64,000 nt of DNA. Origin: Aquimarina intermedia. GTDB lineage: Bacteria > Bacteroidota > Bacteroidia > Flavobacteriales > Flavobacteriaceae. Under the pieces are notes generated by a model. That model saw only the letters and a list, made by a program, of their open reading frames with translations, did not search any database and was not told the DNA's origin. Position numbers and translations under genes: made by a program. Shown here in pieces: positions 27,914 through 35,905 of the stretch. The DNA lies in assembly GCF_008124785.1 (NCBI RefSeq), contig NZ_VNHU01000001.1:310001-374000 (forward strand). Direction: 5' to 3'. Numbering within the stretch: position 1 is the stretch's first letter; each line of letters opens with the position of its first letter.

Positions 27914-28387
27914 ATGAGTAAAGTATCATATTATACAGCAGAGGGACTCAAGAAGTTGAGAGATGAATTGAATCAACTAAAAGATATAGAGCGTCCTAAG
28001 GCTTCGCAAGCAATTGCAGAGGCTAGAGATAAGGGTGATCTGAGTGAAAACGCAGAGTACGATGCCGCCAAGGAGGCTCAAGGTCTTTTGGAATTGAAAA
28101 TATCAAAAATGGAAGCGACCTTGTCCAATGCCAGATTAATCGATGAGTCTCAATTGGATACTTCCAAGGTATTAATACATTCTACCGTGAAAATCAAAAA
28201 TCAAACCAATGGAGCCGAAATGACCTATAAGCTGGTTGCTCAGAGTGAGGCGGATTTAAAAACAGGTAAAATATCGGTTGATTCCCCTATTGGCAAGGGT
28301 TTGTTAGGTAAAAGTATTGGGGATGTAGCAGAGATCCAAGTACCTAACGGAACAATGAAATTTGATATTGTAGAAATTTCTAGGTAA
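27914..28387 (+). CDS. greA: Transcription elongation factor GreA
   Basis: A 157-residue factor that enters the RNA polymerase secondary channel and stimulates cleavage of backtracked RNA. The N-terminal coiled coil (LKKLRDELNQLKDIERPKASQAIAEARDKGDLSENAEYDAAKEAQ) carries the acidic tip DLSENAEYD, with its catalytic Asp and Glu. The C-terminal FKBP-like domain ends in VPNGTMKFDIVEISR. I start it at ATG 27914 (MSKVSYYTAEGL), the normal length; an in-frame start at 27863 would lie inside the leader hairpin. Greater than usual interest lies in that leader. Confidence 0.95.
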   Translation: MSKVSYYTAEGLKKLRDELNQLKDIERPKASQAIAEARDKGDLSENAEYDAAKEAQGLLELKISKMEATLSNARLIDESQLDTSKVLIHSTVKIKNQTNGAEMTYKLVAQSEADLKTGKISVDSPIGKGLLGKSIGDVAEIQVPNGTMKFDIVEISR

Positions 28388-28411
28388 TTTTTTATTATTT
28401 CTAAAATCGAG

Positions 28412-28439
28412 AACCTTTTTTTAACAATAAAGAAAGGTT
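28412..28439 (+). terminator. Terminator after greA
   Basis: AACCTTT (28412-28418) pairs with AAAGGTT (28433-28439), with a T-rich loop and eight further T residues before ATTTC. Confidence 0.72.
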
Positions 28440-28499
28440 TTTTTTATTTCTGACTAAAACAAAAGATTTATATTTCCAATAAATTAATAAACATACCAA

Positions 28500-28895
28500 A
28501 TGTCAACTTTATTTACTAAAATAATTAATAAAGAAATTCCATCGTATACGCTAGCAGAGGATGATAATTTTTACGCTTTCCTAGATGTAAACCCTAATGC
28601 TAAAGGACATGCTTTGTGCGTGCCCAAAGTGGAAGAAGATAAGTTATTTGATCTGGATGAATCGGTTTATATAGAACTAATGCGCTTTTCCAGAAAAGTA
28701 GCAAAAGCGTTAGAAAAAACAATAGCATGTAAACGAGTTGGGATGGCCGTAGTGGGTCTTGAAGTTCCACATGTTCATGTGCACCTTATACCTTTACAAA
28801 CCATGGATGACATGAGATTTCAGAAAAAAGTTGAAATGGATGAAGCAGCGTTCAAAGCATTGGCCAAAGAGATAAGAGATAACTTCAATGGATAG
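28500..28895 (+). CDS. HIT-family nucleotide hydrolase
   Basis: A 131-residue histidine-triad protein. The active site HVHVHLIPL lies near residue 95, and FTKIINKEIPSYTLAEDDNFYAFLDVNPNAKGHALCVPK is the typical N-terminal half. HIT hydrolases split nucleoside phosphoramidates or dinucleotides and act as housekeeping enzymes. The 3' end overlaps the next gene by 8 bp, suggesting one transcript. Confidence 0.93.
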   Translation: MSTLFTKIINKEIPSYTLAEDDNFYAFLDVNPNAKGHALCVPKVEEDKLFDLDESVYIELMRFSRKVAKALEKTIACKRVGMAVVGLEVPHVHVHLIPLQTMDDMRFQKKVEMDEAAFKALAKEIRDNFNG

Positions 28896-29301
28896 TAAAA
28901 TAAAGAGTCTGGAATTAGTATTGCGAATTGATTGGAGTGAAATGGACACCTACCAGCATGTGAACAATATTAATTTTATGAAATATATGCAAAGTGCACG
29001 TGTTCAGTTTTGGGAAGTTTCGGGTTTGGCAACCATGCATGCCAATACGAATAAAGGTCCAATGCTGGTTTCATCAAAATGCGATTTTAAGCATCCCCTA
29101 TTTTATCCAGGAAATGTTTTGATTAAATCCTCCGTAGAATTTATTAAAAACTCTAGTTTTGGATTACATCATTACCTTTATAATGACAATGAAGTTTTGT
29201 GTGCAGAAGGACATGATGTGGCAGTTTGTTTCGATTTTAATGACAACAAAACTTTTCCTATTCCAGAAGTTCTTAGAAAAACGATGCTACATTACAAATA
29301 A
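28888..29301 (+). CDS. Acyl-CoA thioesterase, hotdog fold (YbgC type)
   Basis: A 137-residue 4-hydroxybenzoyl-CoA-thioesterase-like protein. The catalytic aspartate is in WSEMDTYQHVNNINFMKYMQSARVQFWE (D-x-x-x-H-V-N-N motif, near residue 19). The central FKHPLFYPGNVLIKSSVEFI and SFGLHHYLY match the family. The acyl substrate is unknown. It overlaps the HIT gene by 8 bp. Confidence 0.9.
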   Translation: MDSKIKSLELVLRIDWSEMDTYQHVNNINFMKYMQSARVQFWEVSGLATMHANTNKGPMLVSSKCDFKHPLFYPGNVLIKSSVEFIKNSSFGLHHYLYNDNEVLCAEGHDVAVCFDFNDNKTFPIPEVLRKTMLHYK

Positions 29302-29306
29302 GTTTA

Positions 29307-29669
29307 TCATACTCCTGCTAATACCGCTGGTTTTGCGATAAACACATACAATGCAATACTGACTAATACTATTAAAAATAAAATTACAATAGCTAAAATT
29401 CTCAGTTTAATAGAGGCACTTTTGGGCTGTACGGTTTTTTTATGATATTGATATACACGGTCAATATCATCGGTATATCTTCCTGGAAAAATTTCGGTAT
29501 TGCATTTTAAACACTGCATACTCTCAATGACTTCTTTTTTAGTATGAACGATAAGCGGAGTAGTAATTCTTTTTTGATCAAAACTTAACGCTAAACTTTC
29601 GGTAGCAAAACATTCGGGACAATTATTGTTTAAGATGGCTTTTTTAAGGTTGATGTATTCAGTTTTCAC
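29307..29669 (-). CDS. Zinc-ribbon membrane protein, unknown function
   Basis: A 120-residue protein with two CxxC pairs (NNCPECFA near residue 17 and QCLKCNTEIF near residue 55) that probably form a zinc ribbon. A single membrane helix (about 92-113, LRILAIVILFLIVLVSIALYVFI) anchors it at the C-terminus with the ribbon in the cytosol. I do not recognise a named family. It is encoded 33 bp downstream of the histidine kinase on the same strand, so they may be co-transcribed. Confidence 0.72.
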   Translation of the reverse strand: MKTEYINLKKAILNNNCPECFATESLALSFDQKRITTPLIVHTKKEVIESMQCLKCNTEIFPGRYTDDIDRVYQYHKKTVQPKSASIKLRILAIVILFLIVLVSIALYVFIAKPAVLAGV

Positions 29670-29702
29670 GTTGATTTGGTTTTCAACTATAACGGTAAAG
29701 AT

Positions 29703-30899
29703 TTAACTTTCTTGTGTTTCTGATTCAAATTTCTTCAGTGTAATTTGAAAAACCGAACCTCTGCCGAGCTCAGATCGCAGCACTTTTATTTTACCTAGGT
29801 GATACTCTTCTATGATTCTTTTGGCTAAAGATAATCCTAATCCCCAACCTCTGCTCTTCGAAGTATACCCAGGTTCAAATATTTTAGTAAACTTACTTTT
29901 TGGGAGTCCTTTTCCGGAATCTTTAATTTTAATAAACACTCGCCTAGCGTCCTGTGTAACTTCAATTTTGAGATCCCCTTTTCCTTTCATCGCATCAATG
30001 GCATTTTTTACCAGATTTTCTATTGTCCAACCAAACAATTGTGAGTTAAGCTTTACAATAATGGGAGCGTTAGGTAATTTAATTGAAAAATTTATAAGCT
30101 TCGAACTTCGAGCCTCGATATAGGTGTAAGCCTCTTTGGTTTCTGCTACAATATCTTTTTCTTCAAGATTCGGAATGGATCCAATTTTGGAGAATCGTTC
30201 TGTGATAACTCGTAAACGTTCAATATCTTTTTCGATTTCGACAAGATATTCCGGATTTACATTTTCAGATTTCAAAATTTCATTCCATCCAACTAAGGAG
30301 GATAGTGGGGTTCCAATTTGATGTGCAGTTTCTTTAGCCATTCCTGCCCATAATTTATTTTGTTCACTAGCTTTTGAGGTGGTAAAAAAGAAGTAGATAA
30401 CTCCAATAAGTAAGAACAGAATAAGCGCAATGGCAATGGGGTAATATTTTAATTTTTTGAGAATCGCAGAATTTCCAAAGTGAATGTATTGAACGGTGCC
30501 TTTTAAATCTAATTCAATAGGTTTGTTCTCTGACTTTAGATCCATGAGAAAAGCCCTCAAATCACCCTCATCTTCCAAGAGATTTGAGGATAAGTTTTTA
30601 AAATAACCCGGATCTAGATTACCAGACGAATCTCGTATAAAATTATGTTTTCCATCTGTGATAATTATAGGAATTGTATTGTTTGTCCCTCCTATTAAAA
30701 TGGATAAATCAAGATAGTCATCTGATTGCTCACTATTCAATGCTTTTTGCGATTGGGCCCAAACCTGCATTTTAATACGCTCGTCTTCTTTCAGTCTTTG
30801 TAAAAAAAGAGATGTGTTCCAGAGAACTAGTCCGGTTATTGAAAGAACAGCAACGATGATAAAATAACTCGCTAGTTTCCGCTCATCAGAAAAATTCAT
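29703..30899 (-). CDS. Membrane sensor histidine kinase
   Basis: A 398-residue kinase with membrane helices at about 10-30 and 153-172 around a small periplasmic sensor (SILIGGTNNTIPIIITDGKH). The dimerisation helix has His193 in KETAHQIGTPLSSLVGW, a variant with GTPL that is common in Bacteroidetes. The ATPase domain has DSGKGLP and GWGLGLSLAKRI. It has no receiver domain, and no response-regulator gene is adjacent, so its partner is unknown. Confidence 0.9.
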   Translation of the reverse strand: MNFSDERKLASYFIIVAVLSITGLVLWNTSLFLQRLKEDERIKMQVWAQSQKALNSEQSDDYLDLSILIGGTNNTIPIIITDGKHNFIRDSSGNLDPGYFKNLSSNLLEDEGDLRAFLMDLKSENKPIELDLKGTVQYIHFGNSAILKKLKYYPIAIALILFLLIGVIYFFFTTSKASEQNKLWAGMAKETAHQIGTPLSSLVGWNEILKSENVNPEYLVEIEKDIERLRVITERFSKIGSIPNLEEKDIVAETKEAYTYIEARSSKLINFSIKLPNAPIIVKLNSQLFGWTIENLVKNAIDAMKGKGDLKIEVTQDARRVFIKIKDSGKGLPKSKFTKIFEPGYTSKSRGWGLGLSLAKRIIEEYHLGKIKVLRSELGRGSVFQITLKKFESETQES

Positions 30900-31004
30900 G
30901 TAATAAATATTAGTTTTTAAATATAAACGATTTATTAGACAATTAGTGTATTAACCAAAAAGCTAAATCTATTTTCAAACGATCACCTTGCGTTCAAACT
31001 TTAG

Positions 31005-31012
31005 TATCTTTG
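31005..31012 (+). promoter_or_regulatory. -7 promoter element of the flavin reductase gene
   Basis: TATCTTTG matches TAnnTTTG exactly. CTTG at 30987-30990 is a weak -33 match with short (14 bp) spacing. The start codon follows 19 bp later. Confidence 0.5.
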
Positions 31013-31031
31013 TGAATCACAAAAATACAGT

Positions 31032-31907
31032 ATGATAACTATAGATCCTAAAGAAGTAAGTACAGGTAGGTTGCACGGTATGATGTTAGGAGCTATTGGT
31101 CCCAGACCTATAGCTTTTGCGAGCACGATAGATACAGATGGTGTCCCAAATTTATCTCCCTTTAGTTTTTTCAATGTTTTTAGTGCGAATCCGCCAATTT
31201 TAATCTTTTCCCCTGCAAGAAGAGTGCGGGATAATACTAGCAAGCATACGCTGGATAATGTACATGCGACCAAAGAGGTTGTCATTAATATTGTAAATTA
31301 TGATATCGTACAACAAATGTCTCTATCCAGTACCGAGTATGCTACAGGAGTAAACGAGTTTGAGAAAGCGGGCTTAACTATGGTTCCTTCTACAAAAGTT
31401 GAACCCTTTAGGGTAGGAGAATCTCCTGTGCAATTCGAATGTAAGATTAGAGAAGTTGTAGCTTTGGGAGAAGAAGGAGGAGCAGGTAACCTAGTAATCT
31501 GTGAGGTGTTGCTCATGCATGTAAAAGAAGCTGTATTAGATAATGAGGGAAAAATAGATCAACATAAAATTGATCAGGTAGCCAGAATGGGAGGCAACTG
31601 GTATACAAGAGCTAAAGCAGGCATGTTTGAGGTGCCAAAACCCGTGACTACTCTAGGAATAGGAGTGGACACCTTGCCAGAAAGTATTCGGTTAAGTTCT
31701 GTGTTAACAGGCAATGACCTTGGTAAATTAGGTAATGTAGAAGCGCTTCCTGCAGAGGCTGATATACGACAGTTTTTTGCTAACCACCCAGAGATTAAAG
31801 CACAAATAATTTCTGAAAACCCAACAGAAATTCATAAATTTGCGAAACAGTATTTGGATCAAAATGATATAACTACTGCCTGGAATATTTTAGCAGCAAA
31901 TAAATAA
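31032..31907 (+). CDS. Flavin-reductase-like FMN-binding split-barrel protein
   Basis: A 291-residue protein. The N-terminal two thirds form a flavin-reductase-like split barrel: GAIGPRPIAFASTIDTDGVPNLSPFSFFNVFSANPP is the FMN-phosphate region, followed by KEVVINIVNYDIVQQM. Residues after about 195 form an added C-terminal segment (MGGNWYTRAKAGMFEVPKP onward) that is common in the Bacteroidetes version. The substrate is unknown. It is followed 9 bp later by a DUF3127 gene, probably in the same operon. Confidence 0.88.
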   Translation: MITIDPKEVSTGRLHGMMLGAIGPRPIAFASTIDTDGVPNLSPFSFFNVFSANPPILIFSPARRVRDNTSKHTLDNVHATKEVVINIVNYDIVQQMSLSSTEYATGVNEFEKAGLTMVPSTKVEPFRVGESPVQFECKIREVVALGEEGGAGNLVICEVLLMHVKEAVLDNEGKIDQHKIDQVARMGGNWYTRAKAGMFEVPKPVTTLGIGVDTLPESIRLSSVLTGNDLGKLGNVEALPAEADIRQFFANHPEIKAQIISENPTEIHKFAKQYLDQNDITTAWNILAANK

Positions 31908-31916
31908 TAGATTAAG

Positions 31917-32288
31917 ATGGAAGTACAAGGAAAAGTAAAAATGGTAGGTGAGGTACAGAGCTTTGGGAGCAATGGTTTTAGAAAGCGTGAAATTGTTGTT
32001 ACTACAGATGAGCAATATCCTCAACATATTATGGTTGAATTCGTTCAGGATAAATGTGATTTACTTAATAATTTTCAGGTAGGACAGGACGTAAAAATAA
32101 GTATCAATTTAAGAGGAAGAGAATGGGTTAATCCTCAGGGAGAGACTAAGTATTTTAACTCTATTCAGGGTTGGAGAATTGAGAACTTGCAGCCGGTTGC
32201 TCCGACAGCAGCTCCAATGCCTCCAGCAGATGCTTTCGAGCCTGCAACTGACCTGTCGGAAGAGGATCATGATGACTTACCTTTCTAG
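31917..32288 (+). CDS. DUF3127 protein with SSB-like C-terminal tip
   Basis: A 123-residue protein of the DUF3127 family. The first 90 residues are a beta-rich domain suggestive of an OB fold (EVQGKVKMVGEVQSFGSNGFRKREIVVTT; VKISINLRGREW). A proline/alanine linker then leads to an acidic tail ending EEDHDDLPF. This closely resembles the DDDIPF tip by which bacterial single-stranded DNA-binding proteins recruit repair and replication partners. Function is not established. A strong terminator follows. Confidence 0.82.
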   Translation: MEVQGKVKMVGEVQSFGSNGFRKREIVVTTDEQYPQHIMVEFVQDKCDLLNNFQVGQDVKISINLRGREWVNPQGETKYFNSIQGWRIENLQPVAPTAAPMPPADAFEPATDLSEEDHDDLPF

Positions 32289-32331
32289 AAATAAATTTTT
32301 AAAACCTTCGATGGTTGAAAATAATAAGTAA

Positions 32332-32362
32332 AAAAGTCCGATACCTTACGTATCGGACTTTT
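32332..32362 (+). terminator. Terminator after the DUF3127 gene
   Basis: A 13-bp perfect stem (AAAAGTCCGATAC with GTATCGGACTTTT) around a five-base CTTAC loop. Confidence 0.85.
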
Positions 32363-32508
32363 CATATTGTGAATTTGATTATACCTTCTAATAAAACTCA
32401 AAAAAGCAATGATGAACAAAATTTAACTTAAAAGGCATTAACAAATATTGTGATTTTTTTGGTGAAATCAAACAACTATTTGATATTTAACGTGATAATC
32501 AAGCCGCT

Positions 32509-32516
32509 TAATTTTG
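32509..32516 (+). promoter_or_regulatory. Promoter-like -7 element overlapping the aat start
   Basis: TAATTTTG matches TAnnTTTG and has a TTTA box (32486-32489) 19 bp upstream. Its last three bases are the TTG codon that best serves as the aat start, so either the promoter or the start must lie elsewhere. Confidence 0.35.
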
Positions 32517-33152
32517 TATTTTTTAACTAATGCCATAGAATTCCCTCAAGTACATCTTGCTAATACAGATGGATTGCTAGCTGTAGGAGGAGATCTCTCC
32601 AGTAAACGTTTGCTACATGCGTATTATAGCGGAATTTTCCCATGGTTTTCTGAAGAGCAGCCAATATTGTGGTTTAGTCCTGATCCTCGTATGGTACTTT
32701 TTCCAGACGAGTTGAAAATCAGTAAGAGTATGCGGCAGGTGCTTAGAAAAGATATATTTCGAATCACCCTGAATACAAGCTTTACCGAGGTTATTACGAC
32801 CTGTGCCTCTATACCGCGTTACGATCAGGATGGCACATGGATTACCCCCGATATGATCACTGCTTATCAAGAATTATTTAGATTAGGTTACGTACAGTCA
32901 ATTGAGGTCTGGCAAGAAAACGAACTAGTCGGGGGTTTGTACGGAGTTTTGCTGAAAGATAAAGGAGTATTTTGTGGAGAAAGTATGTTTTCGAAGGTAA
33001 GTAATGCATCAAAATGTGCATTTATTTATCTTGTTGATTGGCTGAAGGGAACAGGTGTAAAGTTGATCGATTGTCAAATGTATACCGATCATCTTGCGAG
33101 TTTGGGCGCAAGAGAAATTGATCGTAAAACCTTTATGATGTATTTAAAATAA
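32514..33152 (+). CDS. aat: Leucyl/phenylalanyl-tRNA-protein transferase
   Basis: A 212-residue enzyme of the N-degron pathway that adds Leu or Phe to proteins starting with Lys or Arg. Family blocks are complete: GLLAVGGDLSSKRLLHAYYSGIFPWFSEEQPILWFSPDPRMVLFP, DGTWITPDMITAYQELFRLGYVQSIEVW and CGESMFSKVSNASKCAFIYL. The expected N-terminus (YFLTNAIEFP) is in frame but has no ATG; TTG at 32514 (or ATT at 32511) must be used, because a stop lies at 32496-32498. No clpS or clpA gene is nearby. Confidence 0.92.
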   Translation: MYFLTNAIEFPQVHLANTDGLLAVGGDLSSKRLLHAYYSGIFPWFSEEQPILWFSPDPRMVLFPDELKISKSMRQVLRKDIFRITLNTSFTEVITTCASIPRYDQDGTWITPDMITAYQELFRLGYVQSIEVWQENELVGGLYGVLLKDKGVFCGESMFSKVSNASKCAFIYLVDWLKGTGVKLIDCQMYTDHLASLGAREIDRKTFMMYLK

Positions 33153-33196
33153 AATTTTACCTTGCTGTAGATTCTAATAATCCTAAAACATAAACC

Positions 33197-33850
33197 ATGA
33201 CGCTACATAATCTTGAAACTTCTACTTCGGTTTTAAACCAATTTATTGCTGAAATCCGTGATGAGGTTATCCAAAAAGATCAAATGCGTTTCAGAAGAAA
33301 TATTGAGCGCATAGGCGAGGTACTGGGGTATGAATTAAGTAAAAAACTAACTGTGACGTCTAGAGAAGTGCAAACCCCTTTGGGAATCAAAACGGTTATA
33401 GTTCCTGATGAAAAGCTGGTTTTATGCTCGATCTTAAGAGCAGGAATGCCTTTACACCAAGGGTTGCTAAATTACTTTGATAAGGAAGAAAATGCCTTTA
33501 TTTCTGCTTATAGATATCATCCGGATGATTCCGATGCTTTTGAGGTGGTGGTTAATTATCTGGCTGCCCCATCGATTGAAGGTAAAACGTTGCTGTTGAT
33601 TGACCCGATGTTGGCTACGGGTAAAACCCTGGAAAATACCTATCATGCATTACTCAAACATGGAACGCCCAAACACATTCATATCATATCAGTGATTGGT
33701 TCTGTTGAAGGAGTGGACTATGTAAAAACTATTTTCCCTGAAAATACGGATATTTGGATTGCTACAATTGATGATAAATTAAGTTCCAGAGGGTATATCG
33801 TACCGGGACTTGGGGATGCGGGGGATTTGAGTTATGGGTCAAAATTATAA
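33197..33850 (+). CDS. upp: Uracil phosphoribosyltransferase
   Basis: A 217-residue pyrimidine-salvage enzyme that converts uracil and PRPP to UMP. The PRPP loop is LLLIDPMLATGKTLENTYHAL, and the uracil site near the C-terminus is SSRGYIVPGLGDAGDLSYG. The N-terminal half has LCSILRAGMPLHQGLLNYF. Length is normal. It stands alone between aat and the convergent tag gene. Confidence 0.95.
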   Translation: MTLHNLETSTSVLNQFIAEIRDEVIQKDQMRFRRNIERIGEVLGYELSKKLTVTSREVQTPLGIKTVIVPDEKLVLCSILRAGMPLHQGLLNYFDKEENAFISAYRYHPDDSDAFEVVVNYLAAPSIEGKTLLLIDPMLATGKTLENTYHALLKHGTPKHIHIISVIGSVEGVDYVKTIFPENTDIWIATIDDKLSSRGYIVPGLGDAGDLSYGSKL

Positions 33851-33877
33851 AAAGTTCTTACTAGGCTGGTAATTATT

Positions 33878-34432
33878 CTAATATTTAAAACAATTCACCT
33901 CGTGGTCATTGACCATCCCAATTGCCTGCATAAAAGCATAGACAATAGTGGAACCTACAAATTTAAAACCTCTCTTTTTTAAATCCTTACTTATGGCATC
34001 AGATAGCGGAGTAGTTGCCGGGCAATCTTCATAATATTTCCAATGATTTTTAATAGGTTTGTTATTTACAAATCCCCAAATATAGCTGTCAAAACTACCA
34101 AACTCTTGCTGTACCTTTATAAAGTTTTGAGCATTGGTAACAGCCGAATTCACTTTAAGTTTGTTTCTGATAATACCGGGATTTTGCAATAAAACTTCCT
34201 TCTTGTCATTATCATAAAGGGCGATATGTTGATAGTCGAAATTATCAAAGGCTTTTCTGAAGTGTTCTCTTTTTTTCAAGATAGTAATCCAGCTTAACCC
34301 CGCTTGAAAACTCTCTAGTAATAAAAATTCAAACAAAACGGTATCATCATGTACAGGAACGCCCCATTCTTGATCGTGATAGTCTATATATAAAGGATCG
34401 GAAGAGCACCAGTGACAACGTCGTTTTTCCAT
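33878..34432 (-). CDS. tag: DNA-3-methyladenine glycosylase I
   Basis: A 184-residue base-excision repair enzyme that removes 3-methyladenine. The zinc ligands of the Tag family are visible: Cys in KRRCHWC near the N-terminus, His in YHDQEWG, and the C-terminal NDHEVNCFKY (His and Cys). The catalytic glutamate region reads LLLESFQAGLSWITILKKRE. It is convergent with upp and divergent from the thioredoxin-fold gene. Confidence 0.94.
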   Translation of the reverse strand: MEKRRCHWCSSDPLYIDYHDQEWGVPVHDDTVLFEFLLLESFQAGLSWITILKKREHFRKAFDNFDYQHIALYDNDKKEVLLQNPGIIRNKLKVNSAVTNAQNFIKVQQEFGSFDSYIWGFVNNKPIKNHWKYYEDCPATTPLSDAISKDLKKRGFKFVGSTIVYAFMQAIGMVNDHEVNCFKY

Positions 34433-34527
34433 TTATTTTAGTTTTGAAGAACTAAAGATACTATTTTTATGACAGTAAAAACTGTAAGGAATAGGGATAT
34501 GACGCGTCAACTAGTAAAAATAAGTAT

Positions 34528-35157
34528 ATGAAGGAAACCATGATAACCTCGGTTATAGAGCTTGTAAAGGAAGGCATTGCTGCCTCATTTGATTATGCAG
34601 CATATAAAGAAATGGTGAGCACGCTATTAGAAACAGGTAAATCTACTGGACAGGAGCAATCTGAAGCTTTAACTAACTATAGCTTACTCAATGAACGACG
34701 CATGAAAAGATTAGATAAAACTATTACAATCAATTCGTCTATTAGGGAGGCTATAGCAACTATGCACATGGATGTTACCTGGCTGGTTTTAACAGAAGGA
34801 TGGTGTGGGGATGCAGCACAATCATTGCCCATTCTTAACAAACTTGCAGCAATAAATCCTGGAATCAATTTACGTATTGTGTTGCGGGATCAGCATACAG
34901 AACTAATGGATAAGTTCTTAACTAATAATGGAAGATCCATACCCAAGCTGATCGCATACGACGCAAATGAAGAGCAAGTATTGTACACTTGGGGACCCAG
35001 ACCGTCGATTGCTACAAAAATGGTGGAAGCATTTAAAAAGGAGCATGGTAACCTTAATGCTGTTTTCAAACAAGACTTACAGGTATGGTATAATAAAGAT
35101 AAAGGAGAAACCCTTGTTAATGATTTTGTTGAACTTTTGAAAAATCATTCAGCATAG
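34528..35157 (+). CDS. Thioredoxin-fold protein with single-cysteine WCGDA site
   Basis: A 209-residue thioredoxin-like protein without signal peptide. The motif at the active-site position is GWCGDAAQ (Trp92, Cys93, Ala96), so the second cysteine of CxxC is replaced by alanine. The cis-proline region is SIPKLIAYD. This form is common in Bacteroidetes and Bacilli and cannot act as a simple disulfide oxidoreductase; a monothiol role is possible. The 3' end overlaps the convergent TonB-like gene by 13 bp. Confidence 0.83.
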   Translation: MKETMITSVIELVKEGIAASFDYAAYKEMVSTLLETGKSTGQEQSEALTNYSLLNERRMKRLDKTITINSSIREAIATMHMDVTWLVLTEGWCGDAAQSLPILNKLAAINPGINLRIVLRDQHTELMDKFLTNNGRSIPKLIAYDANEEQVLYTWGPRPSIATKMVEAFKKEHGNLNAVFKQDLQVWYNKDKGETLVNDFVELLKNHSA

Positions 35158-35873
35158 TTAAAATAATAGGTTATAGAGCCTTTTTGTTCCTCATTAGTAG
35201 AAGAGGAAAAAAGGGCTTTTTTAGCGTACACCATCGCATTATCAAATAAGCATTCGTTACGAGTGGTAGAGTTGCGCTTATCTATTTTAGTCTGATAAAC
35301 ATATCCGTTTTTGTTCACTTCTATTTTGACGACAACTTTGCCACTACCTTCACAGGTATAAATGGGGTTAGGTAATCTCAAAGCCTTTCGGTTTTTCAAA
35401 GTATAGCTCAAGGAGCTATTACGATTGTTTGTTTCGACATTGGATGCTTTTTCATCCTCTGCATTCCCCGTGTCTTCTTTTTTAGTTTCAGAATACTCAG
35501 GTTCTGTCATCATATCTGCACCATCTGCATTGGTAAGCATGTCATTATCTCCTTCTGTACCTTTCCCCGGATCTTCGGTTAGTGCCTTCATGCGTTCTTC
35601 AAATTCTTGATGATCAGGATCGTCAAAGTCTTCATTAAATGCGTCATGTGTTCGTTTGGCAGCAATTAGCTTGCGATCTTCCTGTTCCACTTCATCTACA
35701 TCCTCTTCTTCCTGTTCTGTTAGCGCAGCCATTTCTTCTAACGGTAACTCGATAAGCATTTCTGTTTTAATCTTTTGCTTACCAACCATGTTTATATTAT
35801 AGAGCGTTAAAATAAATATGCCCATAAGCATGCTCGTAATTATAAGCGCTTTGTGTTTTTCTATAATTGCCAT
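35145..35873 (-). CDS. TonB-like membrane-anchored protein with acidic linker
   Basis: A 242-residue protein with a short cytosolic start, one membrane helix (about 10-29, ALIITSMLMGIFILTLYNI), a long acidic, low-complexity periplasmic linker (about 45-155, e.g. EQEEEDVDEVEQED), and a C-terminal domain of about 85 residues (LPNPIYTCEGSGKVVVKIEVNKNGYVYQTKI) like TonB/TolA C-terminal domains. It lacks the proline-rich spacer of classical TonB. It may energise an outer-membrane receptor or link envelope layers. It is the last gene of the ftsX-truB cluster, 32 bp after truB. Confidence 0.7.
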   Translation of the reverse strand: MAIIEKHKALIITSMLMGIFILTLYNINMVGKQKIKTEMLIELPLEEMAALTEQEEEDVDEVEQEDRKLIAAKRTHDAFNEDFDDPDHQEFEERMKALTEDPGKGTEGDNDMLTNADGADMMTEPEYSETKKEDTGNAEDEKASNVETNNRNSSLSYTLKNRKALRLPNPIYTCEGSGKVVVKIEVNKNGYVYQTKIDKRNSTTRNECLFDNAMVYAKKALFSSSTNEEQKGSITYYFNYAE

Positions 35874-35905
35874 AGTTTATATAACTTTTTTAAGTTCAAT
35901 TTATT

